Shown: positions 7,895-17,057 of the stretch, one piece after another | Numbering within the stretch: the first letter of the stretch is position 1 | Layout: every line of letters starts with the position of its first letter | DNA from: Skermanella stibiiresistens SB22 | GTDB lineage: Bacteria; Pseudomonadota; Alphaproteobacteria; Azospirillales; Azospirillaceae | Assembly (NCBI RefSeq): GCF_000576635.1 | Contig: NZ_AVFL01000008.1 | Coordinates: 217,820-281,819 of the forward strand | Length of the DNA: 64,000 nt | Direction of reading: 5' to 3' | Made by a program: the position numbers and the translations under genes | The notes under the pieces: generated by a model | What the model saw: the letters and a program-made list of their open reading frames with translations, nothing else | What the model was told of the DNA's origin: nothing | The model's database searches: none

Positions 7895-8779
7895 TCATTT
7901 CGCCGGCGGCTTGCCCTCCGCTTCGGCGCCCTGAAGCCGCGCCAAGTTGTCGGAGGCGGCCTTGGCGCTGGTGGTGTCGGGATCGATCCGCATGACGCTG
8001 CGCCAGTCGGACTTGGCGCCGTCGGGGTTGCCGGTGACCGCCCGCAGGTTGCCGCGCAGCAGCAGCGCTTCCGGGTTGCCGGGCTCCAGGGCCAGGGCGA
8101 CGCCGACATCCTCCAGCGCCTTGCTGTCGTTGCCCAAGGCGCGGAAGGCGCCCGCCCGGTACAGGTAGGGCTCGGCGCGTTTCGGCGCCATGCCGATCGC
8201 CCGGTTCAAGTCCTCGATGGCGTCCCAGTAGCGTTCCGACTCGGCCCGCGCGAAGGCGCGGTCGACCAGCAGCTCCGGATCGCGCGGGCTCCGGTCGATC
8301 GCGGCCGTATAGGCTTTCTCCGCCTTGTCGCTGTCGCCAGCCCGAAGCCATGCCCAGCCGGCGCGCGCCAGCAGGCTCGACGCGCCTTCCGGCGTGTCCT
8401 TGCCGAGGGTCGGCACGAGGTCCTCCAGCCGCGTGGCCGAGGCCTGGAACTGGCCCTGGTGGAATAGCGCCATCGCTTGGCACAAGCGCGCCATGTCACC
8501 GCCGCCCCGATCCTGCCACGTCAGGGCGCTTTCGAACGCGGCCTTGGGGGTCTTCTCCGCCATCTGGAGACAGGATGCGGCTTGCCGCGCGCGTTCGACC
8601 GCCTCTCGGTCCGGCGCCGCGTGGGGAGCGGGCTTGCGCTCCGCGGCGCTGGCGGGAAGTGCCGCGACAAGCGTGGCGAGCGCTAACGCGCTGACCGCCC
8701 CGCGGAAGATGGCTGGGCGGGACAGGGCCAAGCGAAACAGGGCGGGCGGGCTGGTCATGGGAGCGTTGTATCTGGTCAT
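7895..8779 (-). CDS. Exported tetratricopeptide-repeat protein
   Basis: The 294-aa protein starts with a signal peptide-like segment (basic residues, then FRGAVSALALATLVAALPASA and a likely cleavage after ASA). Several TPR units follow, for example AWLRAGDSDKAEKAYTAAID and RYWDAIEDLNRAIGMAP, to near the C-terminus. TPR proteins of this kind are periplasmic scaffolds; no specific partner is evident. The ATG at 8779 is chosen because AGGAG lies eight bases upstream; the frame extends 15 codons further. It is divergent from the SDR gene starting at 8830. Confidence 0.75.
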   Translation of the reverse strand: MTRYNAPMTSPPALFRLALSRPAIFRGAVSALALATLVAALPASAAERKPAPHAAPDREAVERARQAASCLQMAEKTPKAAFESALTWQDRGGGDMARLCQAMALFHQGQFQASATRLEDLVPTLGKDTPEGASSLLARAGWAWLRAGDSDKAEKAYTAAIDRSPRDPELLVDRAFARAESERYWDAIEDLNRAIGMAPKRAEPYLYRAGAFRALGNDSKALEDVGVALALEPGNPEALLLRGNLRAVTGNPDGAKSDWRSVMRIDPDTTSAKAASDNLARLQGAEAEGKPPAK

Positions 8780-8829
8780 GGTGGCTCCTAAGTTCGGGCC
8801 TGGAGTTTCCAAGCGCAAGGCCAACCATC

Positions 8830-9729
8830 ATGCAGCCACCGCCAACGCCCCGGCTCTTCTGCTTCGGCCTCGGTTTCAGCCCGCTGGCCTTCATCGATCT
8901 GGTCCAGCCCGAAGGCTGGCGCGTCGCCGGGACGACCCGCGGAGCCGACAAGGCGGCGGCACTGGCGGCGCGCGGCATCGAGACGCACCTGTTCGACCGC
9001 GGCAGGCCCCTGCACGATCCCACGGCGGCACTCGCCGGCACCACCCACCTGCTCACCGCCGTGCCGCCCGATGCCGACGGCGATCCGGTGCTGGACCATC
9101 ACGCGGCCGACATCGCCAGCCTGATGCCGAACCTGCGCTGGGTCGGCTACCTGTCCACCACGGGGGTCTACGGCGACCACGGGGGAGCCTGGGTCGATGA
9201 GACCACGCCGACCGAGCCGACCGGCAGGCGCCAGAAGCAGCGTCTGGCGGCGGAGGAGGCTTGGCTTCGGCTTTGGCGGGAGCGGGGCGTTCCCGTCCAC
9301 CTGTTCCGGCTGGCCGGCATCTACGGGCCTGGCCGGAGCGCCATCGACTCGGTCCGAAGCGGGACGGCCCGCCGGATCGACAAGCCAGGGCAAGTCTTCA
9401 GCCGCATCCATGTCGAGGATATCGCCCGCGTGCTGAGGGCCTCGATCGACCGCCCCAATCCCGGAGCCGCCTACAACCTGTGCGACGACAACCCCGCCGC
9501 CGGCCACGAGGTCACGGCTTTCGCCTGCGAGCTGCTGGGCGTCCAGCCGCCGCCGCTGGTGCCGTTCGATCAGGCTGAACTGTCGCCGATGGCGGCGAGC
9601 TTCTACGCCGACAATAAAAAGGTCCGCAACGATCGGATCAAATCGGAGCTGGGAGTCACGCTGAAATATCCGGACTATCGTCCGGCCCTGCGCGCCCAAC
9701 TCGACCGGGAGGGTGACGAGACCACCTGA
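8830..9729 (+). CDS. SDR family NAD(P)-binding protein (YeeZ-like)
   Basis: The 299-aa protein has a Rossmann start of FCFGLGFSPLAF, a shortened GxGxxx nucleotide site typical of the atypical SDR group related to YeeZ. It continues with HLLTAVPPDADGDP, a GYLSTTGVYGDHGGAWVDE active-site segment, and RLAGIYGPGRSAIDSV. The classical YxxxK is not evident; RRQKQRLAAEEAW takes that place. The substrate is unknown. It is transcribed away from the TPR gene with a 50-base spacer that must hold both promoters. The next gene is 121 bases downstream. Confidence 0.75.
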   Translation: MQPPPTPRLFCFGLGFSPLAFIDLVQPEGWRVAGTTRGADKAAALAARGIETHLFDRGRPLHDPTAALAGTTHLLTAVPPDADGDPVLDHHAADIASLMPNLRWVGYLSTTGVYGDHGGAWVDETTPTEPTGRRQKQRLAAEEAWLRLWRERGVPVHLFRLAGIYGPGRSAIDSVRSGTARRIDKPGQVFSRIHVEDIARVLRASIDRPNPGAAYNLCDDNPAAGHEVTAFACELLGVQPPPLVPFDQAELSPMAASFYADNKKVRNDRIKSELGVTLKYPDYRPALRAQLDREGDETT

Positions 9730-9850
9730 CCTGTGGCATCTCCCCGTATATACGTCAGCATACTAACATTTTGCGTCGAATTGTCACATCTTCGGATCAG
9801 GGACCACTCCGTCAGGGAGCACCGGTTCCATGCACTGAAGAGTTGGCGAC

Positions 9851-11218
9851 ATGGGCACAAGCGAGTTGTTGGACAAGATCAAGGTTGGCGTCCGCGATTT
9901 CCTGGCGGAGGAACAACCCGCTCCCGCGCCCCGGCGGCAACCCTCGGTCGTGACGCCCGCGCGTGAGGCAACCGAAGATCCAGGCCAGCATTCGCCCGCC
10001 GGCTTCGCCATCGAACTGGCGCATATCCTGGAGCATCAGCCCCGAGCGGCCGCCGGCCGCATCCACCTGATCGGGCTGGAGCCGATCCGCGCCCGCCTGG
10101 GCGATCGCTGGACGATGCTCCAGGATAACATCCACTTGCTGGCCAGCAAGGTGATCGCCCAGCATCTCGGTGCAGGCGACGTGTTCTGCCGCTATGGCAC
10201 CCTCGACTATCTGATCGCGTTCTCCAGCCTGACGCCGGTCGCGGCCCGCCTGAAGTCGGTGGTGATCGCCCAAGCCCTTTACAGCCACTTCCTTGGCGAC
10301 ACCGATCTGGACGGCGTCGTAATCCGGACGGCGGTAGGCCAAGTCGATGGCAGCGTCGTCTTCGAGGAGAATTCCGTCAACGGTCTGCTGACCCGGTTCG
10401 CCCAATCCCTGGAACCGGAGACGTCGGCCCAGCCGATCGGCCTCGACGCGGGCAGCCCTTCGCTGGCGAGCCCTTCCCTGGCGAGCCGGATCGACTGGCT
10501 CTACCGGCCCATCCTGGACCGGCGCCACGCCGTGATCTCGACCTGGTGCTGCACCCCCATCACCCGACCGACGCATGGCGCGTTCCACGAGCGGGTCCAG
10601 GAGGGCTACGCGACCCTTGGCCCGGACGCGGGAGCCGATCAGATCGCCGAGCTGGACCGGCTGACCTTGAGCCGGGCGTTCGGCGACCTGACGGATCTGC
10701 TCGCCAACCGCTTCAGCGTCTTCATCAACGCCCCGATCCATTTCGAGAGCCTGGGCAACAGCCGGACCCGCATCGGCATCCGGGACCTGCTGCAAAAGAC
10801 CAGCGACCAGTTGAGGCGCTTCCTGGTCCTGGAGATGTATGGGGTGCCGGATGACATCTCCCGGGTGCGGCTGCTGGAAATGGCCGGCATGCTGCGCCCA
10901 TTCTGCCGGTCGGTGCTGCTGGCGGCCGACCCGCGTGCCCATGGCATCATCCATGCGAAGGAATGCGGCATCCACGGCGTCGGCTTCGATCTCTCCGGCG
11001 GCATCCCCGGCGAGTTGGACAGGGTGTGCAGGATGCTGGAGCGCGGCGGCGTCCGCGTCGCCCTGACCGGGATCAAAACCACCGCGCAGGCTGAAACCGC
11101 CGCAGCGGCCGGCGTGACATACCTGGGGGGTCCGCGGATCGGACCTCCCGGTGAGGTCCCGGCGAACATGGTGCGGTACGACTGGAACGACCTGCTGGCG
11201 GAGCGTTGCCCCTTGTGA
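9851..11218 (+). CDS. Uncharacterised protein with degenerate GGDEF/EAL-like architecture
   Basis: I do not firmly recognise this 455-aa protein. Residues of about 55-165 (IHLIGLEPIRARLGDRW, FCRYGTLDYLIAFSS) look like a GGDEF/nucleotidyl-cyclase fold without the GGDEF motif. The second half (YRPILDRRHAVISTWCCTP, INAPIHFESLGN, VLEMYGVPDD, GVGFDLSG) resembles an EAL TIM barrel but lacks the EAL triad and metal ligands. It would then be a non-catalytic c-di-GMP-related regulator; this is a fold impression only. A 15-bp tandem duplication at 10454-10483 encodes SPSLA twice in the linker. The start is ATG with a weak GAAGAG site. Confidence 0.5.
   Translation: MGTSELLDKIKVGVRDFLAEEQPAPAPRRQPSVVTPAREATEDPGQHSPAGFAIELAHILEHQPRAAAGRIHLIGLEPIRARLGDRWTMLQDNIHLLASKVIAQHLGAGDVFCRYGTLDYLIAFSSLTPVAARLKSVVIAQALYSHFLGDTDLDGVVIRTAVGQVDGSVVFEENSVNGLLTRFAQSLEPETSAQPIGLDAGSPSLASPSLASRIDWLYRPILDRRHAVISTWCCTPITRPTHGAFHERVQEGYATLGPDAGADQIAELDRLTLSRAFGDLTDLLANRFSVFINAPIHFESLGNSRTRIGIRDLLQKTSDQLRRFLVLEMYGVPDDISRVRLLEMAGMLRPFCRSVLLAADPRAHGIIHAKECGIHGVGFDLSGGIPGELDRVCRMLERGGVRVALTGIKTTAQAETAAAAGVTYLGGPRIGPPGEVPANMVRYDWNDLLAERCPL
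10454..10483 (+). repeat. 15-bp tandem duplication inside the degenerate GGDEF/EAL-like gene
   Basis: Two 15-base units beginning AGCCCTTC and differing at one base lie head to tail. They keep the reading frame and add one extra Ser-Pro-Ser-Leu-Ala unit to the inter-domain linker. Confidence 0.75.
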
Positions 11219-11373
11219 CCGGCCGCGTGACCGGTTCTGGGCGGCCCCGAGGGATACCCCTAACTTGTAATGGAATTCGGGCGACAGGATGCCGCACGGC
11301 GGTAAACCGATCGGTAAAATGCAAAACGTCATAAACTTGCATTAAGCTGGTATTTCAAAGCGGAGGAAATGCC

Positions 11374-11580
11374 ATGCGCAAAGACATGAACGAAAATTGC
11401 CAGCCCGTCTTCCTGATCGTCGGCTCATCCGGCGAGCGGGGTATCATCAACCACACGATCATGGAACTGCCGAGCGCATCCGCCGGCGACATCGTCGGCA
11501 AGGACATCGCGGCAAGGCTGAACAATGGCGGTGCGGCCAGCGATCGAGCCTATTTCAGGGTGGTGTCGGCCCCGGCTTGA
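11374..11580 (+). CDS. Small uncharacterised protein (68 aa)
   Basis: The 68-aa ORF has a strong GGAGGAA seven bases before its ATG, which is good evidence that it is translated. It contains no membrane segment, and the compact mix of hydrophobic and polar residues (VFLIVGSSGERGIINHTIME) suggests a small folded cytoplasmic protein. I recognise no family. A 10-bp palindrome ACCGATCGGT about 65 bases upstream could be an operator. It lies between a regulator-like gene and a toxin-antitoxin pair on the same strand, with about 155 noncoding bases upstream. Confidence 0.6.
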   Translation: MRKDMNENCQPVFLIVGSSGERGIINHTIMELPSASAGDIVGKDIAARLNNGGAASDRAYFRVVSAPA

Positions 11581-11666
11581 TGCCACCCGGCGCTAACAGC
11601 GGACCTCTTGAAGGGCGCGCGATTTAACCTTAAGCTTCCGAGGCGTCGCGCCAAGAGGTTGAGGGA

Positions 11667-12098
11667 ATGACCAACGCCGATCAGGTGATAGCCTTAGTCG
11701 GGGGTGAGAAGACCATCGGCCGCGGACTGGCGAGCGAGTTGGACATCGCGCGGCTGATCCGCGGCGGCCTGCCGGTGGATGTCGTCGACCACCTGCTTGA
11801 CCTTGGGGTGATCAGCCAAGCCGAGGTCGATCGCATCATCGCGTCCCCCAAACAGTTGATGGAACGCCGGCGCAAGGGGTGCCTCACGCCCGACCAGTCC
11901 GGCCGCGTCATCCGGGTAGCGCGGGTGATCGCGGACGCGATGGAAACCTTCCGGTCACCGGACAAGGCCCTGACGTGGCTTCACCGCCCCAGCGCGGCGC
12001 TGGAGGGCGAGGTTCCACTCGACCTGCTCGACACCGAGGAGGGCGCCCGCGTGGTCGAGCACCTATTGTGCCGGATCGCCCACGGCATGGCGGCCTGA
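11667..12098 (+). CDS. Xre/ParS-type antitoxin (DUF2384) of a RES toxin pair
   Basis: The 143-aa protein has an N-terminal segment with a degenerate Xre-like region and a C-terminal MbcA/ParS/Xre (DUF2384) domain: VIRVARVIADAMETF, ALTWLHRPSAALEGEVPLDLLDTEEGARVVEHLL. This domain caps the active site of RES toxins. A GAGG ribosome site precedes the ATG. Its TGA overlaps the toxin ATG by one base (TGATG), so translation is coupled. Expected role: neutralise the toxin and repress the operon. Confidence 0.88.
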   Translation: MTNADQVIALVGGEKTIGRGLASELDIARLIRGGLPVDVVDHLLDLGVISQAEVDRIIASPKQLMERRRKGCLTPDQSGRVIRVARVIADAMETFRSPDKALTWLHRPSAALEGEVPLDLLDTEEGARVVEHLLCRIAHGMAA

Positions 12099-12544
12099 TG
12101 CGCGTCTGGCGCCTGACCCGCCTGCCCTTCGCCGACCTTTCCGGTGCCGGCGCCGATTTGCTCGGCGGACGCTGGACGTCCCCCAGGACACCGGTGGTCT
12201 ATGCCGCGATGGACGCGGCGCTTGCCGCCCTGGAGATGCGGGCCAACCTGGACCTGGACTTCGATCTGATCCCAGATGATTACGTCCTGCTGGGGATCGA
12301 CACCAACTATCTGGCCTTCGAGGACGCGACGGAGTTGGACAGCCCAACGGAACGCCGCGCCTTTGGCGACCGTTGGCTGTCCGAGGGCCGATCGGCCCTG
12401 CTCCGGGTGCCCTCCTCCATCGTCCCGGAGAGCCACAACATCCTGATCAATCCGCGTCACCACGACGCCCGCCATGCCCGCGTCGCGTGCCAGCGACCCT
12501 GGCGCCCCGGCGTTCAAGCCCAATCACCTGGAGCGACCCGATGA
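12098..12544 (+). CDS. RES-domain toxin
   Basis: The 148-aa protein has the RES core: an N-terminal MRVWRLTRLPFADLSGAGA, then GGRWTSPRTPVVYAAMDAALAALEMR (the R and Y/S-bearing NAD site), and SALLRVPSSIVPESHNILINPRH. RES toxins degrade or ADP-ribosylate using NAD+, which stops growth. The start is fixed by the one-base overlap with the antitoxin. The last 20 residues (CQRPWRPGVQAQSPGATR) do not look like the usual RPFxFDPRL ending, and the +1 frame there reads FKPNHLERP, so a late frameshift is possible. Its stop overlaps the next gene's ATG by four bases. Confidence 0.88.
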   Translation: MRVWRLTRLPFADLSGAGADLLGGRWTSPRTPVVYAAMDAALAALEMRANLDLDFDLIPDDYVLLGIDTNYLAFEDATELDSPTERRAFGDRWLSEGRSALLRVPSSIVPESHNILINPRHHDARHARVACQRPWRPGVQAQSPGATR

Positions 12545-13521
12545 CCACCTCCCAAGCGATCCGCATCCACGCGTTCGGATCGCCCGACGTGATGCGGCTG
12601 GAGACGATGGATATCCCGGAGCCGGGTCCGGCCGAGGCGCTGGTGCGGCAGACCGCCGTCGGCTTCAACTACATCGACGTCTACCAGCGGAGCGGCACCT
12701 ATCCGCTCCCCCTGCCCTCCGGCCTTGGGCACGAGGCGGCCGGCGTCGTCGAGGCGGTCGGACCGGATGTCGAGGGCATCGCCGTGGGCGACAGGGTAGC
12801 GTACATGAACGCCGGCCTGGGCGCCTACGCCAGCCTCCGCAATGTCGAAGCAGCGAAGCTGGTGCCGATCCCCGGAGAGATCACCGACGAACAGGCCGCC
12901 TCCCTGCTGTTCAAGGGCCTGACCGCGCAGTACCTGCTGAAGAAGACGCACGCCGTCAAACCGGGCGACATGGTGCTGGTCCACGCGGCCGCCGGCGGCG
13001 TCGGACAGATCCTGTGCCGGTGGGCCAAGGCGTTGGGAGCGTATGTCGTCGGCACGGCGGGGTCGGTGGAGAAATGCGAGGTGGCGCGCGCCGCAGGCTG
13101 TGACGTGGCGATCGACTACAAGCAACCAAACTGGGCGGAAACGCTGCTGCGGGAGACCGGCGGTAGGAAAGCCACCGTCGTCTATGACTCGGTAGGGCGC
13201 GACACCTTCCTCACGTCGCTCGATCTGGCGGCGCCCTTCGGGCTGGTCGTGATCTATGGCGCCGCATCGGGCCCGGCACCCGCGATCGAGCCCGAACTGC
13301 TCAACAAGAAGGGCAACCTGTTCCTCACCCGCCCCTCGGTGTTTCCCCACAACGCCGATGCCGCGTCGTTGCGGGCGAACTCGGCCGACCTGTTCGCGGC
13401 GATCGCGGCGGGCCACGTCCGGTCCGAGATCGGCCGAAGCTTCCCACTCTCCGAAGCCGCGGATGCCCACCGCGCCGCCGAGGCGCGCGCCACGACAGGC
13501 GCCATCCTGCTGATCCCCTGA
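12541..13521 (+). CDS. NADPH:quinone oxidoreductase (zinc-free MDR family)
   Basis: The 326-aa protein is a medium-chain dehydrogenase/reductase of the quinone oxidoreductase (QorA) branch. It has NYIDVYQRSGTYPLPLP near residue 40, GHEAAGVVEAVG, and the nucleotide-binding AAAGGVGQILCRWAKALGA, and it lacks the zinc-ligand cysteines of alcohol dehydrogenases. It reduces quinones or enals with NADPH in the cytoplasm. The ATG at 12541 overlaps the RES toxin stop as ATGA, which makes it an unusual third member of the toxin-antitoxin transcript. It is convergent with lepA across 33 bases. Confidence 0.88.
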   Translation: MTTSQAIRIHAFGSPDVMRLETMDIPEPGPAEALVRQTAVGFNYIDVYQRSGTYPLPLPSGLGHEAAGVVEAVGPDVEGIAVGDRVAYMNAGLGAYASLRNVEAAKLVPIPGEITDEQAASLLFKGLTAQYLLKKTHAVKPGDMVLVHAAAGGVGQILCRWAKALGAYVVGTAGSVEKCEVARAAGCDVAIDYKQPNWAETLLRETGGRKATVVYDSVGRDTFLTSLDLAAPFGLVVIYGAASGPAPAIEPELLNKKGNLFLTRPSVFPHNADAASLRANSADLFAAIAAGHVRSEIGRSFPLSEAADAHRAAEARATTGAILLIP

Positions 13522-13541
13522 CGCGGAGTCATCCCCGCGTC
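13520..13541. terminator. Possible bidirectional terminator hairpin between convergent genes
   Basis: GACGCGG (13520-13526) and CCGCGTC (13535-13541) form a 7-bp stem with an 8-base loop in the 33-base convergent gap between the quinone oxidoreductase gene and lepA. There is no U tract, so termination efficiency is uncertain. Confidence 0.35.
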
Positions 13542-13554
13542 GGGAACCGGCGTC

Positions 13555-15357
13555 CTAGCTGTCGTTCATCTTGAGGGCGGCGATGAAGGCGCTCTGCGGA
13601 ATCTCGACTTGGCCGAACTGCCGCATCCGCTTCTTGCCCTCCTTCTGCTTGTCGAGCAGCTTGCGCTTGCGGCTGATGTCGCCGCCATAGCACTTGGCGA
13701 GGACGTCCTTGCGCATCGCGCTGATGGTCTCGCGGGCGATGACGCGGCTGCCGATCGCGGCCTGCACCGCGATCTTGAACATCTGCCGGGGGATCAGCTC
13801 CTTCAAGCGCTCACACAGGGCGCGACCGCGCTTTTCGGAGGCGGCGCGGTGGACGATGGTGCTGAGCGCGTCGACCGGCTCGGCGTTGACCATGATCGAC
13901 AGCTTGACGAGGTCGCCCTCGCGGTACTCGTCCCACTGATAATCGAAGCTGGCATAGCCGCGGCTGATGCTCTTGAGGCGGTCGTAGAAGTCGAACACGA
14001 CCTCGTTGAGCGGCAGCCGGTAGATCATCATGGCACGGCTGCCGGCGTAGGTCAGTTCGATCTGCTCGCCCCGCCGGTCGGTGCAGAGCTGGAGAACGCT
14101 GCCGAGATACTCGTCCGGCAGCATGATCGTCGCCTTGATCCAAGGCTCCTCGATCTTCACGATCCGGACGGGATCCGGCATGTCGGCCGGATTGTGCAGG
14201 TCGATGACGGAGCCGTCGTTCATGTGGATCTTGTAGACCACAGACGGGGCCGTCGTGATCAGGTCCAGGTTGAACTCCCGCTCCAGCCGCTCCTGGATGA
14301 TCTCCAGGTGCAGCAGGCCCAGGAAGCCGCAGCGGAAACCGAAGCCCAGCGCCGCCGACGTCTCCGCCTCGAAATGGAAGCTGGCGTCGTTCAGCGCCAG
14401 CTTGCCCAGGCTGTCGCGCAGGTGCTCGAACTCGGCGGCGTCGGTCGGGAACAGGCCGCAGAACACGACCGGGACGGAAGGCTTGAAGCCCGGCAGCATC
14501 GTCTGCGATGGCCGCTTGTCGTCGGTGATGGTGTCACCGACCTTGGTCTCGGTGATGTCCTTGATGCCGGCGGTGATGAAACCCATCTCGCCAGGCCCCA
14601 GCACGCCGGTCAGCAGCGCCTTGGGCGTGAAGACGCCGACGCGATCGATCTCGCGCGCGGCCCCGCTCGCCATCATCCGCATCTTCATGCCGACCTTGAG
14701 CTGGCCGTCGACCACGCGCACCAGGACTACGACGCCCAGGTAGGGATCGTACCAGCTGTCGACCAGCAGCGCCTTGGTGGTGGCGTCGGGGTCGCCCTTG
14801 GGAGCGGGCAGCCGCTGGACGATCGCCTCCAGCACGTCGGGAATCCCGAGGCCGGTCTTGGCCGAGATCATCACGGCGTCCGACGCGTCCAGGCCGATCA
14901 CGTCCTCGATCTGCTCCTTGACCCGGTCCGGCTCGGCGGCGGGCAGGTCGATCTTGTTGAGGACGGGGATGATCTCGTGGTTGTTGTCCAACGCCTGATA
15001 GACGTTGGCGAGCGTCTGCGCCTCGACTCCCTGGCTGGCGTCGACCACCAGGATCGACCCCTCGCACGCTGCCAGCGACCGGCTGACCTCGTACGCGAAG
15101 TCGACATGGCCAGGGGTGTCCATCAGGTTCATCTGGTACTGCTCGCCATCCTTGGCGGTGTAGAGCAGGCGGACGGTCTGGGCCTTGATGGTGATCCCGC
15201 GTTCCCGCTCGATATCCATGCTGTCCAGGACCTGCTCGCGCATCTCGCGCGCGTCCAGGCCGCCGCACATCTGGATCATCCGGTCGGCCAGCGTGGACTT
15301 GCCGTGATCGATGTGGGCGATGATGGCGAAGTTACGAATATTCTTGAGCTCGGTCAT
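13555..15357 (-). CDS. lepA: Elongation factor 4 (LepA)
   Basis: The 600-aa translational GTPase matches the usual LepA length. G1 is AHIDHGKST (residues 14-22), the switch II segment is [16 protein letters not shown], and [13 protein letters not shown] gives the guanine-specificity NKID. The LepA-specific C-terminal domain includes [29 protein letters not shown] sequence. It binds ribosomes and assists stalled elongation or initiation. The frame extends 31 codons upstream, but the ATG at 15357 starts the conserved [10 protein letters not shown]. The 617-codon open frame on the other strand is an antisense shadow. Confidence 0.97.
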   Translation of the reverse strand: MTELKNIRNFAIIAHIDHGKSTLADRMIQMCGGLDAREMREQVLDSMDIERERGITIKAQTVRLLYTAKDGEQYQMNLMDTPGHVDFAYEVSRSLAACEGSILVVDASQGVEAQTLANVYQALDNNHEIIPVLNKIDLPAAEPDRVKEQIEDVIGLDASDAVMISAKTGLGIPDVLEAIVQRLPAPKGDPDATTKALLVDSWYDPYLGVVVLVRVVDGQLKVGMKMRMMASGAAREIDRVGVFTPKALLTGVLGPGEMGFITAGIKDITETKVGDTITDDKRPSQTMLPGFKPSVPVVFCGLFPTDAAEFEHLRDSLGKLALNDASFHFEAETSAALGFGFRCGFLGLLHLEIIQERLEREFNLDLITTAPSVVYKIHMNDGSVIDLHNPADMPDPVRIVKIEEPWIKATIMLPDEYLGSVLQLCTDRRGEQIELTYAGSRAMMIYRLPLNEVVFDFYDRLKSISRGYASFDYQWDEYREGDLVKLSIMVNAEPVDALSTIVHRAASEKRGRALCERLKELIPRQMFKIAVQAAIGSRVIARETISAMRKDVLAKCYGGDISRKRKLLDKQKEGKKRMRQFGQVEIPQSAFIAALKMNDS

Positions 15358-15620
15358 GCCTGCGCCAAAAACCTGAAGATTAGGCGGCACCATAGGGCCG
15401 CGACGCCGCGCGCGCAACGGAGACATGCGGCAACGCAGCCAGCCGTCCATCCCGCGCCGTAGGCGATTCCCGCCTCGCCGCTTGTTGTGCTAACCATGTA
15501 TTCGCCAATCAACGTCGACACCGGCGAACGGTGTCGGGGAAGCGGCCAGAGTTCGGACCATCTTCCTGAAATCTGGCTTGGCTCCCTGGAAATCCGGCCT
15601 GGAATCCGAAAGGTATCCAC

Positions 15621-16253
15621 ATGCAGTCGATAAAACTGAACGAAGCGGTGATGTATTGTTTCGGAACGCCGCTGTTCAAGGCGCGTATCCGCGACCACGA
15701 GGCGATGAACGTCGAATTGGCGGACATCCTCCAGAAGGAACGCGCGACCAATCCGGACCACCACATGTCGGCCGTTCGCGGCTGGCAGGGTGAGAAGGAC
15801 TTGTTCCAGCGGGAACATCCAGCGCTCAACCGCCTGAAGGCCCAGGTCGGCAAGGCCGTGATCGCCGTGACCCAGACCTATTTCGGACAGGCGCTGGATC
15901 CGGCGAAGTGCAGCGTCAGCGGCGAGATGTGGGGAAACATCATTCCGAACGGCGGCTACACCAAGCTTCACAACCACTCCAAATCACATTGGAGCGGCGT
16001 CTACTACATCGACACCGCCCAGATGGAGGGCGATTGGCCGGAAAACGGCTGCATCGAGTTCGTCGATCCCCGCAGCTTTCCGACCGCCTTCCACCATCCC
16101 AAGTTCTCGATGCTCCCCAGTCTGACCATCAAGCCGGAAAATGGCCTGATGGTGCTCTTCCCCGGCTGGCTGAACCATTACGTCCACCCCTATCACGGTC
16201 CGGCCGAGCGCATTTCTATCGCCTTCAACGCGATGATCCGCGTGGACGACTAG
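15621..16253 (+). CDS. Putative 2OG-Fe(II) oxygenase (TIGR02466-like)
   Basis: The 210-aa protein resembles the TIGR02466 family of putative 2-oxoglutarate/iron oxygenases. The iron-binding region is in the second half: LHNHSKSHWSGVYYID supplies the first His and the SGVYY strand, and WLNHYVHPYHG followed by ERISIAFN supplies the distal His and the 2OG-binding Arg. The substrate is unknown; family members are presumed cytoplasmic hydroxylases. The ATG lies after an AAAGG site. It is divergent from lepA with a 263-base spacer in which I see no further gene. Confidence 0.8.
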   Translation: MQSIKLNEAVMYCFGTPLFKARIRDHEAMNVELADILQKERATNPDHHMSAVRGWQGEKDLFQREHPALNRLKAQVGKAVIAVTQTYFGQALDPAKCSVSGEMWGNIIPNGGYTKLHNHSKSHWSGVYYIDTAQMEGDWPENGCIEFVDPRSFPTAFHHPKFSMLPSLTIKPENGLMVLFPGWLNHYVHPYHGPAERISIAFNAMIRVDD

Positions 16254-16280
16254 AGGTCCCTGAAGTTCGGGCCGCCGTCC

Positions 16281-16895
16281 TCACTCCGCCTGGGCGGGCA
16301 CGTTCCGGCTGGTGACCACCGGTTCGGGCGGAGGGGCCGGGCGGCGGCGCGACATCTTGAACAGGACGAGGATCGCGATCAGGAAGGCCGCCAGCATCAG
16401 AAGGCCGAAACCGGTCGCCAGATCGCCCAGGATATGCTGCAAGGCCATGCCGGCCAGATAGCCGGCGCCGGCGAAGCAGACCGCCCAGACACCGGCGGCG
16501 ATGAAGTTCAGCATGGCGAAGCGCGACCACGGCAAGCCACTCATGCCCATGGCGAAGGAACTGAAGTTGCGGACCCCGTAGATGAACCGGAAACTCAGCA
16601 CGAACCCGGTGCTATAGCGCTTCAGCAGACTGAGCGCGTGATCGACTCCGGGTTTCCAGCGGGGAAAACGCAGCAACAGCCGGGCTCCATACCGCCGGCC
16701 GATCAGAAAGTAGAGTTGGTCACCCAGGAAGCTACCCAGCCACGCGAAGCAGATCAGTGTCGGCAGATCGAGGATCCCCTCGCGCGCCGCCACTCCGGAG
16801 AATATGACGAACGTCTCGCCTTCTAAAAATGTCCATGCGAAAACAATGGCATAGTAATAGTTACCATACTCTCTGATGGTCTCCAGAATATCCAC
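16281..16895 (-). CDS. DedA family inner-membrane protein
   Basis: The 204-aa protein has the DedA/SNARE-associated (VTT) domain: FLEGETFVIFSGVAAREG, GSFLGDQLYFLIGRRYG, and the conserved arginine-rich RFIYGVRNFSSFAMGMSGLPW, with four to five membrane segments. DedA proteins move or scramble undecaprenyl phosphate and phospholipids and affect membrane potential and antimicrobial resistance. The start is GTG at 16895 after GAGGAG with six bases of spacing. It ends convergently 27 bases from the oxygenase gene. Confidence 0.88.
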   Translation of the reverse strand: MDILETIREYGNYYYAIVFAWTFLEGETFVIFSGVAAREGILDLPTLICFAWLGSFLGDQLYFLIGRRYGARLLLRFPRWKPGVDHALSLLKRYSTGFVLSFRFIYGVRNFSSFAMGMSGLPWSRFAMLNFIAAGVWAVCFAGAGYLAGMALQHILGDLATGFGLLMLAAFLIAILVLFKMSRRRPAPPPEPVVTSRNVPAQAE

Positions 16896-17057
16896 CGCGC
16901 GCTCCTCGGACTGGCCGATTCTTTATGAGTTCGTCCCACTCTATCGGGATTCGTTCCGATTGCATACCGCGATGGTGACCTTTGGATCAATGCGCTGTGA
17001 TCGCCATCACGGGCGAAGGGTCATGGCCGTTCGAGGGTAGGCACCGGAGGTAGCCTC

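Noticed and set aside
13609..15462. 617-codon plus-strand frame opposite lepA
   Set aside because: lepA is certain on the minus strand; the opposite frame is rich in Asp, Val, Gly and His with no domain, as expected for its shadow.
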